From assembly GCF_935825525.1 (NCBI RefSeq), contig NZ_CAKXZT010000131.1:1-44187 (forward strand): DNA of 44,187 bases, in the 5' to 3' direction. The stretch comes from Mesorhizobium escarrei (GTDB lineage Bacteria; Pseudomonadota; Alphaproteobacteria; Rhizobiales; Rhizobiaceae). The notes beneath the pieces were generated by a model, which worked only from the letters and a program-made list of their open reading frames with translations, had not been told where the DNA came from and searched no databases. Shown piece by piece: positions 9,093 to 18,252 of this stretch. The position numbers were made by a program, and so were the translations under genes. Numbering within the stretch: the stretch's first letter is position 1; each line of letters opens with the position of its first letter.

Positions 9093-9913
9093 TAGGCGCC
9101 GGTCTTGACGAAGCTCTTGTAGATCCAGCCGCGTTTGCCGTTGTAGACGATCTGGCACCATTTCTTGCAGCCCATCACCTGAACCGAGGTCTTGGCTGGA
9201 ATGGTGACGATGGCGGCCGCACTGTTCTTTGGACCGGTGCGCATGGTGACGCCCCTGAGGATGCGTCCGGTGTCTGCCGCGCTTGCTTGCTTGGCCTCGA
9301 CCTTGGCCTGGGTGCCATCCGTCTGTGTCGCGGCCGGCAGCGGCTTCGGGGTGGGGATGGCAGCGGTTGGCGCAGCGTCCGTCGCCGTCTTGGTGGGAGC
9401 AGCGACTTTGGCAATCAATGCTGCCACTTTGGTTTTCGCTGCCGGATCGGCGAATGCCGCCGCAGCAGACGGCCTGTCTGCTTTTTCAGCCTGGCCCGCC
9501 ACCTGGCCGGATGCGGTCTTCGGTCCCGATCCTGTCCAGCGAGGGTCATTGGGCGCCAGCGCCGCTATCTCGGCCTTGGCTGCAACCACCGCCGGCGAAA
9601 TCGCATCGGCCTTGCTCGCACCTGGCTGCGCCGCGGCTACCCTCGACGCCGCAGCCGGCATGATCCTTGTCGTTTTCACCGGAATGCTGGAAACGATCTG
9701 CTCGGGACTGGCGACCGCTTGTCTCTCGCTGGCCGGCAATGCCAGCCATAGCGCCACCGCGGCCATGCCAAGCAGCGCTGCTGTGCCAAACGCGGCGATG
9801 ACCAGATGCAGGTTCGACCGGATTTGCCGCCAGAACCTGGGCTGCATGTCGTAGCCAAACTGCATCGCAAAGCGCCGTCGTTCCGGCGCGCCGAAACTGA
9901 AGGGCTCTCTCAC
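9092..9913 (-). CDS. Membrane-anchored SH3-domain protein
   Basis: About 273 residues from a GTG start. GGAGGT lies seven bases ahead, which favours GTG over the in-frame ATG at 9928, which itself overlaps the Shine-Dalgarno. A single membrane segment (LVIAAFGTAALLGMAAVALWLAL) lies at about residues 36-58. A long Ala/Thr/Pro/Lys-rich linker of about 150 residues follows. The C-terminal 60 residues form a bacterial SH3 domain (ILRGVTMRTGPKNSAAAIVT to RGWIYKSFV). Family knowledge: such domains bind peptidoglycan or peptides, so this is likely a periplasm-facing wall-associated protein. No operon partner. Confidence 0.82.
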   Translation of the reverse strand: MREPFSFGAPERRRFAMQFGYDMQPRFWRQIRSNLHLVIAAFGTAALLGMAAVALWLALPASERQAVASPEQIVSSIPVKTTRIMPAAASRVAAAQPGASKADAISPAVVAAKAEIAALAPNDPRWTGSGPKTASGQVAGQAEKADRPSAAAAFADPAAKTKVAALIAKVAAPTKTATDAAPTAAIPTPKPLPAATQTDGTQAKVEAKQASAADTGRILRGVTMRTGPKNSAAAIVTIPAKTSVQVMGCKKWCQIVYNGKRGWIYKSFVKTGA

Positions 9914-10141
9914 TCTTGCAACCTCCATTTGCGGGCCAACGTTCTTACGACCTGTGCCGGGCAACCGGCATCTGGTCGGCATCGGTCCCAATCCAACGCG
10001 GGCAGGCCCGCAAAATCCCCCTTCGACTGCCCAGAACCGGCATCCTTTGCCGGCGATTGTGGCATCACTGCGCCCTTGCCGGGCGGATTCTGCACCTTTA
10101 CGATCGATTCTGCAACTTGCAAGGGATTTTGCAACCTGTGG

Positions 10142-11425
10142 TTATATGCGGTCCCTCAATGCATACCAGTTGAGCGCAAGAAACAGCAGAGGCGCGCGGA
10201 AGCGCCGGCCCCCGGGAAAGGCCGGAATCTTCAGGTCCTCGATCAGCCTCAGCCGGTCCCGGTTGCAGGCGACGGTTTCGGCATAGAGCTTGCCGAAAAA
10301 GTTCGACAGCATGACGCCGTGGCCGGAATAGCCGCCGACCGAGATCACATTGGGCATCACCTCGCGCACGAACGGTTTTCTCGGCATTGTGATGCCGACA
10401 TAGCCGCCCCAGCCATGGGTGATCTCGACATCCCTGAGTTCAGGGTAAAGCTCGGCGATCTGCCGGCGGATGTGGACATGGATGTCTTTCGGATCGTTGA
10501 CCGCGTAGATCTCGCGCCCGCCGAACAGCAGCCGCCCATCCGTCGATTTGCGGAAATAGCGCACGACGAAGCGGGAATCGTCGACCGCCTCACCGCCCGG
10601 CAGCACGTTTGAATCCCCAAGCGGCACCGTCGCGCCGATGAAGGAGCCGATCGGCATGATGTGCGCGGCACTGATCGGCTCGAGCGTGCCGCCATGGGCG
10701 TTGACGCCGACGAGACATTTCTCGGCGGATATCGTGCCTTTCGGCGTCGTGACCCTGACCTTGCCGCCAACGGACGCGATGGCGGTCGCCGGCGTCTGCT
10801 CGAACAGCTGCGCGCCCGCCTGCGCCGCCACTTTTGCCGTGCCGATCACCAGCTTCAGCGGATGGATGTGCCCGGTGCCGGTGTCGCGGGTGCCGCCGAA
10901 ATAGCGCGCCGAGCCCAACCGCTCCGCCGTCTCCTTGGCGTCCATGAAGCTGATGTGCGGATAGCCGAAGCGGTTCGCCATGATCTCGGCATGTGCCTTG
11001 TAGTCGTCGACATAGCGCTGCTTGTGCGCCACCGACATCTGGCCGGGCATGTAGTCGATCTCGATCTTGTTGGCGGCGGCGAATTCGAGGAGATGCGCCT
11101 TGGCCTCTTCGGCGAGATCGAACAGCGCCTTGGCGCGGGAAAAGCCGTATTCCGCTTCGAGCTCCTCGGCCCAGGCACGCTGACCGGTGCCGAGCTGGCC
11201 GCCATTGCGGCCCGATGCGCCGTCGCCGAAACGATGCGCTTCGATCAGCACGACTTTGCTGCCCGCCTTGGCGAGGTGCACCGCCGCCGACAGGCCAGTG
11301 AAGCCGCCGCCAACGACGACGACGTCGCACTTCAGGTCACCGTCGAGCGCCGGGTATTCGGGCCGTGGACCGGCCGTGTCCTCATACCAGGAGCGGCCGG
11401 GGGAGATTGGGGATTGGTATTTCAT
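10142..11425 (-). CDS. puuB: FAD-dependent oxidoreductase, gamma-glutamylputrescine oxidase type
   Basis: 427 residues, DAO-type flavoprotein. The FAD-binding Rossmann loop VVVGGGFTGLSAAVHLAKAG is at about residues 36-55 and the family motif GRNGGQLGTGQ follows near 74. The C-terminal half has WGGYVGITMPRKPFV and GYSGHGVMLSNFFGKLYAE, as in PuuB/OrdL-type enzymes. Known role of PuuB: oxidation of gamma-glutamylputrescine to the aldehyde. The assignment rests on its pairing with a PuuA-like synthetase just upstream; related enzymes oxidise other amines. A 210-bp gap full of heptamer repeats separates the two genes. Confidence 0.82.
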   Translation of the reverse strand: MKYQSPISPGRSWYEDTAGPRPEYPALDGDLKCDVVVVGGGFTGLSAAVHLAKAGSKVVLIEAHRFGDGASGRNGGQLGTGQRAWAEELEAEYGFSRAKALFDLAEEAKAHLLEFAAANKIEIDYMPGQMSVAHKQRYVDDYKAHAEIMANRFGYPHISFMDAKETAERLGSARYFGGTRDTGTGHIHPLKLVIGTAKVAAQAGAQLFEQTPATAIASVGGKVRVTTPKGTISAEKCLVGVNAHGGTLEPISAAHIMPIGSFIGATVPLGDSNVLPGGEAVDDSRFVVRYFRKSTDGRLLFGGREIYAVNDPKDIHVHIRRQIAELYPELRDVEITHGWGGYVGITMPRKPFVREVMPNVISVGGYSGHGVMLSNFFGKLYAETVACNRDRLRLIEDLKIPAFPGGRRFRAPLLFLALNWYALRDRI

Positions 11426-11446
11426 GTGCGGTCGGGAAAGAAAAGT

Positions 11447-11544
11447 GAGTAGTCAGTAGTCAGTAGTAAGTAGTAAGTAGTAAGTAGTAAGTAGTAAGTA
11501 GTGAGTAGTGAGTAGTGAGTAGTGTGTAGTGAGTAGTGAGTAGT
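11447..11544 (+). repeat. Heptamer tandem repeat, 14 units of NAGTAGT
   Basis: Fourteen perfect-register 7-bp units (mostly aagtagt, gagtagt or cagtagt; one gtgtagt) lie between puuA and puuB. About 70 bp further, at 11613-11629, lies the reverse complement of two and a half units, six bases from the puuA stop codon. Between them is a second short heptamer series (AATTAGG-like). In the puuA-puuB message this could fold into a long hairpin. Seven-base units would be prone to slippage. Confidence 0.95.
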
Positions 11545-11635
11545 GAACGGCAGTTCGAGGAGAAATAAGTCAGGATGAGTGTCGGTACCGTCCAAGCCCC
11601 TAATTCCTAATTCCTACTCACTACTCACTCTCCAC

Positions 11636-13072
11636 TCACACATTCAACAACAAATACTCCCGCTCCCACGGGCTGATCACTTCCATGAAGGTCTCGAATT
11701 CCGCCCGCTTTATCGCCGCATAGGTGGCGGCGAACGACTTGCCGAGCAGCGCGCAGAGTTCCCCGTCGGCTTCGAACAGGTCGACCGCCTCGAGTAGGCT
11801 GCGCGGCAGGTCGATCTCGGCTTCGTTGGCGGTGGTGAGAACCGGCGGTTCGGCCTTGATCTTGTTGGTCATGCCGATCAGCCCGCAGGCGAGCGATGCG
11901 GCCATCGCCAGATAGGGATTGGCGTCGGAGGAGGGGATGCGGTTCTCGACCCGCCTGGCTGCCGGGTCGGAGCGCGGAACACGGAAGGCGGTGGTGCGGT
12001 TGTCGTAGCCCCATTTGTTGTTGACCGGCGCCGAAGCCGACTGCGTCAGCCGGCGGTAGGAATTGACGTAGGGCGCAAACATTACCAGCGCGTTCGGCAC
12101 ATGTTTCTGCATGCCGCCGAGGAAATGGAAGAAGGCTTCGGTTTCCGAGCCGTCCTCGGCAGAAAAGACGTTCCTGCCGGTCTTCTTGTCGATGATCGAT
12201 TGGTGGATATGCATGGCCGACCCGGGCTGCCCCTGGATCGGCTTGGCCATGAAGGTGGCATAAATCTCATGCTTCAGCGCCGCCTCGCGGATGGTGCGCT
12301 TGAACATGAACACCTGGTCGGCCAGTTCGATCGGATCGCCGTGGCGCAGATTGATCTCGAGCTGGCCGGCGCCTTCCTCGTGGATCAGCGTGTCGATCTC
12401 AAGGCCCTGGCTTTCGGAGAAATGGTAGATGTCGTCGATCAGTTCGTCGAACTCGTTGACGCCGGCGATCGAATAGCCGGCGCCACCGCCGATCGCCCGT
12501 CCTGAACGCCCGACCGGCGGGGTCAGCGGGTAGTCCGGATCGGGATTCTTGCGCACCAGGTAGAACTCGATCTCGGGCGCCACCACCGGCCTCAGCCCGC
12601 GCTTGTCGTAAGCGGCAAGCACACGCTTCAGCACGTTGCGCGGCGTGAACTCGACCGAGCGGCCGTCCTGGTGGACGAGATCGCAGATAACCGCCGCCGT
12701 CGGGTCCTCTTCCCACGGCACCACGGTCAGCGTCGAAAGGTCCGGCATCAGCTTGAGGTCGCCGTCGTCCTCCGGATAGTGGAAGCCGTTGCCGTCCTCC
12801 GGGTAGCCGCCGGAGATCGTCGTCATGAACACCGCCGAAGGCAGCGCCAGCGAGGTGTTGGAGGTGAATTTCTTCGACGGCATCATCTTGCCGCGCGCAA
12901 CACCCGCCTGGTCGGGCGTGATGCATTCGATATCCTCGATGCCGCGCCATGCCAGCCAGGCGCCGACTTCCTTCCAGTTTTTCACACCACGTTGATTTTT
13001 CACGAAGGCAGGCGTGCGGATACGTCCTCCGCGGCTCGACGGACGGACTTCCTTTTTTGCAGGCGGCATCAT
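11636..13072 (-). CDS. puuA: Gamma-glutamylputrescine synthetase (glutamine synthetase family)
   Basis: 478 residues of the glutamine-synthetase fold. It contains APEIEFYLV (metal-binding Glu), HEEGAGQLEINL, GSAMHIHQSI (nucleotide/metal His), APVNNKWGYDNRTTAFRVP and RVENRIPSSDANPYLAMAA. PuuA-type members ligate glutamate to putrescine. The partner gene puuB and the potFGHI importer 12 kb away support polyamine use over ammonia assimilation. An ordinary GlnA role is less likely because the N-terminus (ITPDQAGVARGKMMPSKKF) is PuuA-like. Two consecutive ATGs mark the start (13072 or 13069). Confidence 0.85.
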   Translation of the reverse strand: MMPPAKKEVRPSSRGGRIRTPAFVKNQRGVKNWKEVGAWLAWRGIEDIECITPDQAGVARGKMMPSKKFTSNTSLALPSAVFMTTISGGYPEDGNGFHYPEDDGDLKLMPDLSTLTVVPWEEDPTAAVICDLVHQDGRSVEFTPRNVLKRVLAAYDKRGLRPVVAPEIEFYLVRKNPDPDYPLTPPVGRSGRAIGGGAGYSIAGVNEFDELIDDIYHFSESQGLEIDTLIHEEGAGQLEINLRHGDPIELADQVFMFKRTIREAALKHEIYATFMAKPIQGQPGSAMHIHQSIIDKKTGRNVFSAEDGSETEAFFHFLGGMQKHVPNALVMFAPYVNSYRRLTQSASAPVNNKWGYDNRTTAFRVPRSDPAARRVENRIPSSDANPYLAMAASLACGLIGMTNKIKAEPPVLTTANEAEIDLPRSLLEAVDLFEADGELCALLGKSFAATYAAIKRAEFETFMEVISPWEREYLLLNV

Positions 13073-13221
13073 TCACCAGATTGGGTTGCGGATTTGGGAG
13101 TATAGCCGGGGCCGGTGATGGAAGGGAAGGGGAGCGCGGTTGCGTTCGCCTGCCCAGTTGAAAACCGCCGCAAGCAGCTTAGGTTCGACGCAAGTTCAAT
13201 GACCTCGGTTGAAGACGTCGA

Positions 13222-13938
13222 ATGCGGAACAATCGTCAATTGACCACGATCGGCTTCGATGCCGACGACACGCTCTGGCAGAACGAGCAGTTCTTCCGCA
13301 TCACCGAAAAACGCTTTGCCGCGCTGCTCGCCGATCATGCCGAGGAGGAGCACATCTCGGCAAGACTGCTGGAGGCCGAGAAGCGCAACCTCGCCGTATA
13401 CGGCTTCGGCATCAAAGGGTTTACCCTGTCGATGATCGAAACGGCGATCGAGATTACCGAGGGTCGCGCGCCGGCCTCGGTCATCGCCGAGATTCTCGCC
13501 GCGGGCCGCGAGATGCTTGGCCATCCGATCGAGGCGCTGCCTCACGCGCGCGAAACCGTTGAAAAACTGGCGGATACCTATCGCCTGGTGCTGATCACCA
13601 AGGGCGACCTTTTCGATCAGGAACGCAAGCTGGCGCAATCGGGCCTTGGTGACCTGTTCGATGCCGTCGAGATCGTCAGCGACAAGAGCCCCGCCACTTA
13701 CGTCAGCATCTTCAGCCGACACGGTGATGGCGCCGAAAAAAGCATGATGGTCGGCAATTCGCTCAAGTCGGACGTGGTGCCGGCCATCGAGGCCGGCAGT
13801 TGGGGCATCCACGTGCCGCATGAGCTGACCTGGGTGCTGGAACATGTCGAGCCGCCGGTCACCGCGCCTCGCTTCCGCCAGATTGCCGATCTCTCGGAAC
13901 TGCCCGGGCTGGTCGAAAGCATCGGGAAAGCCGGCTGA
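13222..13938 (+). CDS. HAD-superfamily hydrolase
   Basis: 238 residues. Motif I is GFDADDTLW with nucleophile Asp13 and Asp15. Motif II is VLITKGD (about residues 121-127), motif III the Lys of SDKSPATY, and motif IV MMVGNSLKSDVVPA. A helical cap lies between motifs I and II. Family members are mostly phosphatases (phosphoglycolate, nucleotide or sugar phosphates). The substrate cannot be told. It is divergent from puuA with a 149-bp shared upstream region. Confidence 0.88.
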   Translation: MRNNRQLTTIGFDADDTLWQNEQFFRITEKRFAALLADHAEEEHISARLLEAEKRNLAVYGFGIKGFTLSMIETAIEITEGRAPASVIAEILAAGREMLGHPIEALPHARETVEKLADTYRLVLITKGDLFDQERKLAQSGLGDLFDAVEIVSDKSPATYVSIFSRHGDGAEKSMMVGNSLKSDVVPAIEAGSWGIHVPHELTWVLEHVEPPVTAPRFRQIADLSELPGLVESIGKAG

Positions 13939-14108
13939 TCGCGTGTCTCGGCGTCGAACCGGACGTGCGCCGCAGCGCACCGGTGCCGGCGTTTCGCAAT
14001 CCTTGTTGCCGGCTCCGCCAAAAGAGCCGCGCTGTCGCTGACCCCATCGCGCGGCCCCCTCCATCGCGCGGCTCTTGTACAATCCACGATGCAAAATCGT
14101 TTTCTACT

Positions 14109-14129
14109 TGCAAATCAGTCGCAATTGCA
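14109..14129 (+). promoter_or_regulatory. Candidate Mur/Fur-type box upstream of sitA
   Basis: The 21-bp site has arms TGCAA and TTGCA, about 70 bp before the sitA start. Its right half, GTCGCAATTGCA, recurs exactly at 18253-18264 in front of the mur-like gene. Rhizobial sit operons are known to be repressed by Mur with manganese through such sites. Binding here is inferred. Confidence 0.55.
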
Positions 14130-14197
14130 GAATATGCGACAAGCGTGGCGTCACAGTGCCCGCTGCCCATGCGAGTAAATCGCGACAGGAGATTTTG

Positions 14198-15118
14198 ATG
14201 ATCGAGAGATACGGGCGATTGGTTGTCGTCGGGTTGATGGCTGCGGTTTTCGCTGCGGCAGTGGCTTCAAGCCCAGCCAAAGCGCAGGAAAAATTCAAGG
14301 CCGTGACGACCTTCACCGTCATCGCCGACATGGCGAAGAACGTGGCGGGCGACGCAGCGATCGTGGAATCGATCACCAAGCCGGGCGCGGAGATCCACAA
14401 TTACGCGCCGACGCCGGGCGACATTCAGCGGGCGCAGGGCGCACAGCTCATTCTGTGGAACGGGCTCAACCTCGAAATCTGGTTCGAAAAGTTCTTCCAG
14501 AACCTCAGCGACGTGCCCGGCGCCATCGTCTCCGAGGGCGTCAATCCGATGAGCATCGACGAGGGACCCTATACAGGCAAACCGAATCCGCATGCCTGGA
14601 TGTCGCCGACAAACGCGCTGATCTACGTCGACAACATCCGCGACGCCTTCGTCGAGCACGATCCAGCGCATGCCGAGACCTACAAGGCCAATGCGGAAGC
14701 CTACAAGGCAAAGATAGAGGCGGCCGTCGCGCCGATCCGCGAGAAGCTTGCCTCGATCCCGCAGGACAGGCGCTGGCTGGTGTCGAGCGAAGGCGCTTTC
14801 TCCTACCTCGCACGCGATTTCGAGCTGAAGGAGCTTTATTTGTGGCCGATCAACGCTGACCAGCAGGGTACACCGCAGCAGGTTCGCAAGGTGATCGACG
14901 CCGTCCGGGAAAACAAGATCGTCGCCGTCTTCAGCGAAAGCACCGTATCGGACAAGCCGGCCCGGCAGGTCGCGCGAGAGACAGGAGCGCATTACGGCGG
15001 CGTGCTCTACGTCGACTCGCTCAGCGAGGCGGACGGCCCTGTGCCGACCTATATCGACCTGCTGCGTGTGACATCGGATACAATTCAGAAAGGCCTCGCC
15101 GCAGGGCTGTCGCAATGA
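14198..15118 (+). CDS. sitA: Manganese/iron ABC transporter, substrate-binding protein
   Basis: 306 residues, cluster-9 (ZnuA/SitA/PsaA) metal-binding protein of the periplasm. The signal peptide ends SSPAKAQE near residue 31. Likely metal ligands by alignment with PsaA/SitA are His67 (IHNYAP), His132 (NPHAWMSP), Glu198 (SSEGAFSY) and Asp252 (ESTVSDKPA). There is no His-rich loop, which argues against a zinc ZnuA. AGGAG lies six bases before the ATG. Its stop overlaps the sitB start by four bases, so sitABCD is one operon. Confidence 0.93.
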   Translation: MIERYGRLVVVGLMAAVFAAAVASSPAKAQEKFKAVTTFTVIADMAKNVAGDAAIVESITKPGAEIHNYAPTPGDIQRAQGAQLILWNGLNLEIWFEKFFQNLSDVPGAIVSEGVNPMSIDEGPYTGKPNPHAWMSPTNALIYVDNIRDAFVEHDPAHAETYKANAEAYKAKIEAAVAPIREKLASIPQDRRWLVSSEGAFSYLARDFELKELYLWPINADQQGTPQQVRKVIDAVRENKIVAVFSESTVSDKPARQVARETGAHYGGVLYVDSLSEADGPVPTYIDLLRVTSDTIQKGLAAGLSQ

Positions 15119-16020
15119 ACAGAGCCGTTCCGCCTCTTGCCGCCGCGCCCGAGGATGCGGGCGGCGGTCTCGCCGTCCGGGGCGCGACCGTCACCTATCG
15201 CAACGGCCACACGGCGCTGCGGGATGCGAGCTTTGAAATTCCGACCGGCACGATCACGGCGCTCGTCGGTGTCAACGGCTCGGGCAAGTCGACGCTGTTC
15301 AAAGCCATCATGGGCTTCGTGCGGCTGGCAAAGGGAGAGATTCTTGTTCTCGGACAGCCGGCCGCGGCCGCGCTGAGGAAGAACGTCGTCGCCTATGTGC
15401 CGCAGGCCGAGGAGGTCGACTGGAACTTTCCAGTCCTGGTCGAGGACGTCGTCATGATGGGTCGCTACGGCCATATGGGCATGATGCGCATTCCGAAGGC
15501 GGCCGATCGCGAGGCGGTTACATCAGCGCTTGCGCGTGTCGGCATGAGCGATTTCCGCAAGCGCCAGATCGGCGAGCTTTCTGGCGGGCAGAGGAAGCGA
15601 GTCTTCCTCGCTCGGGCGCTGGCGCAGGACGGGCGCGTCATCCTGCTCGACGAGCCCTTCACCGGCGTCGACGTCAGGACCGAGGACGCCATCGTCGAAC
15701 TGCTGCGCGCACTCCGGCGCGAAGGCCGAGTGATGCTGGTCTCGACGCATAATCTGGGTAGCGTGCCGGAGTTCTGCGACCGTGCCGTGCTGCTCCGGAA
15801 CACGGTCCTTGCCTACGGGCCGACAGGCCAGACCTTCACGCAGGCGAATCTGGAAAAGGCGTTCGGCGGCGCCTTGCGTCATTTCGTGCTGGGCGGCGCC
15901 GGGCTGCATGAAGACGACGACAAGCGCCGCCTTGCCGTCATCACCGACGACGAGCGGCCACTGGTCTTCTACGGAGAGAACGGAGCCATGCAGCACAAGA
16001 TGCGGGAACCGGACGAATGA
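15115..16020 (+). CDS. sitB: Manganese/iron ABC transporter, ATP-binding protein
   Basis: 301 residues. Walker A is GVNGSGKST (about residues 58-66), the Q-loop is YVPQAEEVDW, the signature is LSGGQRKR, Walker B is VILLDEPFTGVD, and the switch His is in VSTHNLG. YVPQAEEVDWNFPV and the flanking MMGRYGHMGMMR are typical of SitB/MntB-type metal importers. It powers uptake through SitC and SitD. The gene overlaps both sitA and sitC by four bases (ATGA), indicating translational coupling. Confidence 0.95.
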   Translation: MNRAVPPLAAAPEDAGGGLAVRGATVTYRNGHTALRDASFEIPTGTITALVGVNGSGKSTLFKAIMGFVRLAKGEILVLGQPAAAALRKNVVAYVPQAEEVDWNFPVLVEDVVMMGRYGHMGMMRIPKAADREAVTSALARVGMSDFRKRQIGELSGGQRKRVFLARALAQDGRVILLDEPFTGVDVRTEDAIVELLRALRREGRVMLVSTHNLGSVPEFCDRAVLLRNTVLAYGPTGQTFTQANLEKAFGGALRHFVLGGAGLHEDDDKRRLAVITDDERPLVFYGENGAMQHKMREPDE

Positions 16021-16874
16021 GTGTCCTGCTCGAGCCGTTCGGCTACGAATATATGCTCAACGCCATGTGGGTGTCCGCCCTGGTCGGCGGTGTCTGCGCC
16101 TTCCTGTCCTGCTATCTGATGCTGAAAGGCTGGTCGCTGATCGGTGACGCGCTCTCGCATTCGATCGTGCCGGGCGTCGCCGGCGCCTATATGCTTGGCC
16201 TTCCGTTCTCCATCGGCGCCTTCTTCTCCGGCGGGCTCGCCGCTGCGGCGATGCTCTTCCTCAACCAGCGCACCAAGCTGAAGGAAGACGCCATCATCGG
16301 CCTGATCTTCTCCTCCTTCTTCGGCCTCGGCTTGTTCATGGTGTCGCTGTCGCCGACCTCGGTGAATATCCAGACGATCGTGCTCGGCAACATCCTGGCC
16401 ATCACTCCGGAAGACACGCTTCAGCTCGCCATCATAGGCTTCGCCTCGCTCGCCATCCTGCTGGTGAAATGGAAGGATCTGATGGTGGTCTTCTTCGACG
16501 AGAGCCATGCCCGCTCGATCGGCCTCAACCCGAGCGCGCTCAAGATCATGTTCTTCATGCTGCTATCGGCCTCCACGGTCGCCGCGCTTCAGACCGTTGG
16601 CGCTTTCTTGGTCATCTGCATGGTGGTGACCCCCGGCGCAACCGCCTATCTTTTGACGGACCGCTTTCCGCGCCTGCTCGTCATCGCGGTCGTCATCGGC
16701 GCGGCGACGAGTTTCACCGGCGCCTATGTCAGCTATTTCCTCGACGGCGCCACCGGCGGCATCATCGTCGTGTTGCAGACGCTGATCTTTCTCGCCGCCT
16801 TCTTCTTCGCTCCCAAGCATGGAATGCTGGCAGCCCGCCGCCGCTCGGCGAGGGCCTTGGAGGCCAGCCGATGA
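16017..16874 (+). CDS. sitC: Manganese/iron ABC transporter, permease 1
   Basis: 285 residues, very hydrophobic, about eight or nine membrane segments. ABC-3 family landmarks are LKGWSLIGDALSHSIVPGVA (near residues 40-60), GNILAITPEDTLQ and the late loop VTPGATAYLLTDRF. It forms the inner-membrane channel with SitD. Its stop overlaps the sitD start (ATGA). Confidence 0.95.
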   Translation: MSVLLEPFGYEYMLNAMWVSALVGGVCAFLSCYLMLKGWSLIGDALSHSIVPGVAGAYMLGLPFSIGAFFSGGLAAAAMLFLNQRTKLKEDAIIGLIFSSFFGLGLFMVSLSPTSVNIQTIVLGNILAITPEDTLQLAIIGFASLAILLVKWKDLMVVFFDESHARSIGLNPSALKIMFFMLLSASTVAALQTVGAFLVICMVVTPGATAYLLTDRFPRLLVIAVVIGAATSFTGAYVSYFLDGATGGIIVVLQTLIFLAAFFFAPKHGMLAARRRSARALEASR

Positions 16875-17716
16875 GCATCCTCGATACGCTGCTTGCCCCC
16901 TTCCAGTTCGGCTTCATGGTCAATGCCCTGATTGCTTCGGTTCTGGTCGCTGTGCCGACGGCGCTGCTCTCCTGTTTTCTCGTTCTCAAGGGCTGGTCGC
17001 TGATGGGCGACGCCATCAGCCACGCCGTCTTTCCCGGCGTGGTCATCGCTTACATCCTCGGATTCCCCTATTCGATCGGTGCCTTCGCCGCCGGGATGGT
17101 CTGCGCTCTCGCCACCGGCTTCCTCAAGGACAACAGCCGCATCAAGCAGGACACGGTAATGGGCATCGTCTTCTCCGGCATGTTCGGCCTCGGCCTGGTG
17201 CTCTACGTAAAAATCCAGTCCGACGTGCATCTCGACCACATATTGTTCGGCGACGTTCTTGGCATCGGCCTGCGCGACATCGTCGAAACCGGGCTCATTG
17301 CTGCGATCACGGCCGGCATCATCGGCATCAAGTGGCGCGACTTCCTGCTGCACGCCTTCGACCCGGCTCAGGCTCGCGCGGTTGGTCTTCGGGTCAACCT
17401 GCTCCATTACGGCCTTCTTTGCCTGATCTCGCTCACCATCGTCGGCGCGCTGAAGGCGGTCGGCATCATCATGGCCATCGCCATGCTGATCGCGCCTGGC
17501 GCCATCGCCTTCCTGCTGACAAGGAAGTTCAGCGCCATGCTGATCCTGTCGGTGGCGATCGCGGTCGCCGCATCGTTTCTCGGCGTCTATCTGTCCTTCT
17601 TCATCGACAGCGCACCGGCTCCGACCATCGTTCTCATGCTGTCCGCCGCCTTCATCGCTGCCTTCGCAGCCACCACCCTCAAAGCCGGCCGAATGGAGAT
17701 CAGCGGGGAGGGCTAG
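16871..17716 (+). CDS. sitD: Manganese/iron ABC transporter, permease 2
   Basis: 281 residues from an ATG that overlaps the sitC stop; the frame is open further upstream but only as shadow within sitC. It is a paralogue of SitC: LKGWSLMGDAISHAVFPGVV, FGDVLGIGLRDIVE and LIAPGAIAFLLTRKF mirror the same blocks. About eight or nine membrane segments. Last gene of the operon. It converges on the mur-like gene, with only 10 bp between the stop codons. Confidence 0.95.
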   Translation: MSILDTLLAPFQFGFMVNALIASVLVAVPTALLSCFLVLKGWSLMGDAISHAVFPGVVIAYILGFPYSIGAFAAGMVCALATGFLKDNSRIKQDTVMGIVFSGMFGLGLVLYVKIQSDVHLDHILFGDVLGIGLRDIVETGLIAAITAGIIGIKWRDFLLHAFDPAQARAVGLRVNLLHYGLLCLISLTIVGALKAVGIIMAIAMLIAPGAIAFLLTRKFSAMLILSVAIAVAASFLGVYLSFFIDSAPAPTIVLMLSAAFIAAFAATTLKAGRMEISGEG

Positions 17717-17726
17717 AAACTGGCGG

Positions 17727-18170
17727 TCATTCTCTGGTCTGACGAGAGCGTCGCGCTCTCTGGATCGGCTTCACGTAGATCTCCAGTCTGTGGCTGATGA
17801 TGGTGAATCCGTGCTGTCGAGCGATTTCCTCCTGGAGCCGCTCGATCTCCGCCGACTGGAACTCGATGACATCTCCGGTCTCGATGTTGATGAGATGATC
17901 GTGATGCTCGCGGGGAACGGTTTCGTATCTGGCGCGCCGATCGCCGAAGGTGTGCCGCTCCAGTATGCCCTTTTCGCGCAGAAGGCTGACGGTGCGATAG
18001 ACAGTGGCGAGCGAGATCGTCGGCTCGATGGCGACAACACGGCGATGGAGTTCCACCACATCCGGATGGTCGCTGGATTCGGATAGAACGCGCATGATGA
18101 CGCGGCGCGGGCCGGTGATGCGCAGTCCGAGTTCCCTGCAAAGCGCGGCGATGGTCTGTTCTGAGGACAT
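17727..18170 (-). CDS. mur: Fur-family regulator, probable manganese-responsive Mur
   Basis: About 147 residues. The N-terminal winged helix includes LRITGPRRVIMRVL and the recognition helix TISLATVYRTVSLLREKGI. The dimer/metal domain has the HHDHLINIETG block and a following EFQSAEIERLQEEIARQHGF. No CxxC zinc pair is visible, as in rhizobial Fur/Mur proteins. In rhizobia Mur represses sitABCD with manganese; the tail-to-tail position beside sitABCD and the motif shared between the two promoters support this. ATG at 18170 is preferred over an in-frame TTG at 18185. A Fur or Irr-type role is less likely. Confidence 0.85.
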   Translation of the reverse strand: MSSEQTIAALCRELGLRITGPRRVIMRVLSESSDHPDVVELHRRVVAIEPTISLATVYRTVSLLREKGILERHTFGDRRARYETVPREHHDHLINIETGDVIEFQSAEIERLQEEIARQHGFTIISHRLEIYVKPIQRARRSRQTRE

Positions 18171-18252
18171 GTCATGATCCGCCAATATCGACAGCCATGT
18201 CGCGAAGTCGGAACATGCCTGCCGATTTGTTCGAAGGTGCTATCCCAGATGC

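Noticed and set aside
10090..10141. Three TGCA(A/G)AATC motifs between the SH3 gene and puuB
   Set aside because: Resemble the sit-region sequence but are short, irregularly spaced and not in a clear promoter position.
11447..11544. Heptamer array considered as a CRISPR
   Set aside because: Units are 7 bp with no spacers and no cas genes nearby.
13069..14094. 341-residue minus-strand frame opposite the HAD gene
   Set aside because: Shadow composition, no ribosome-binding site; the HAD motifs on the plus strand are clear.
17744..17760. GAGAGCG/CGCTCTC hairpin near the sitD-mur junction
   Set aside because: It lies within the mur coding region and lacks a T-run, so it is not called a terminator.
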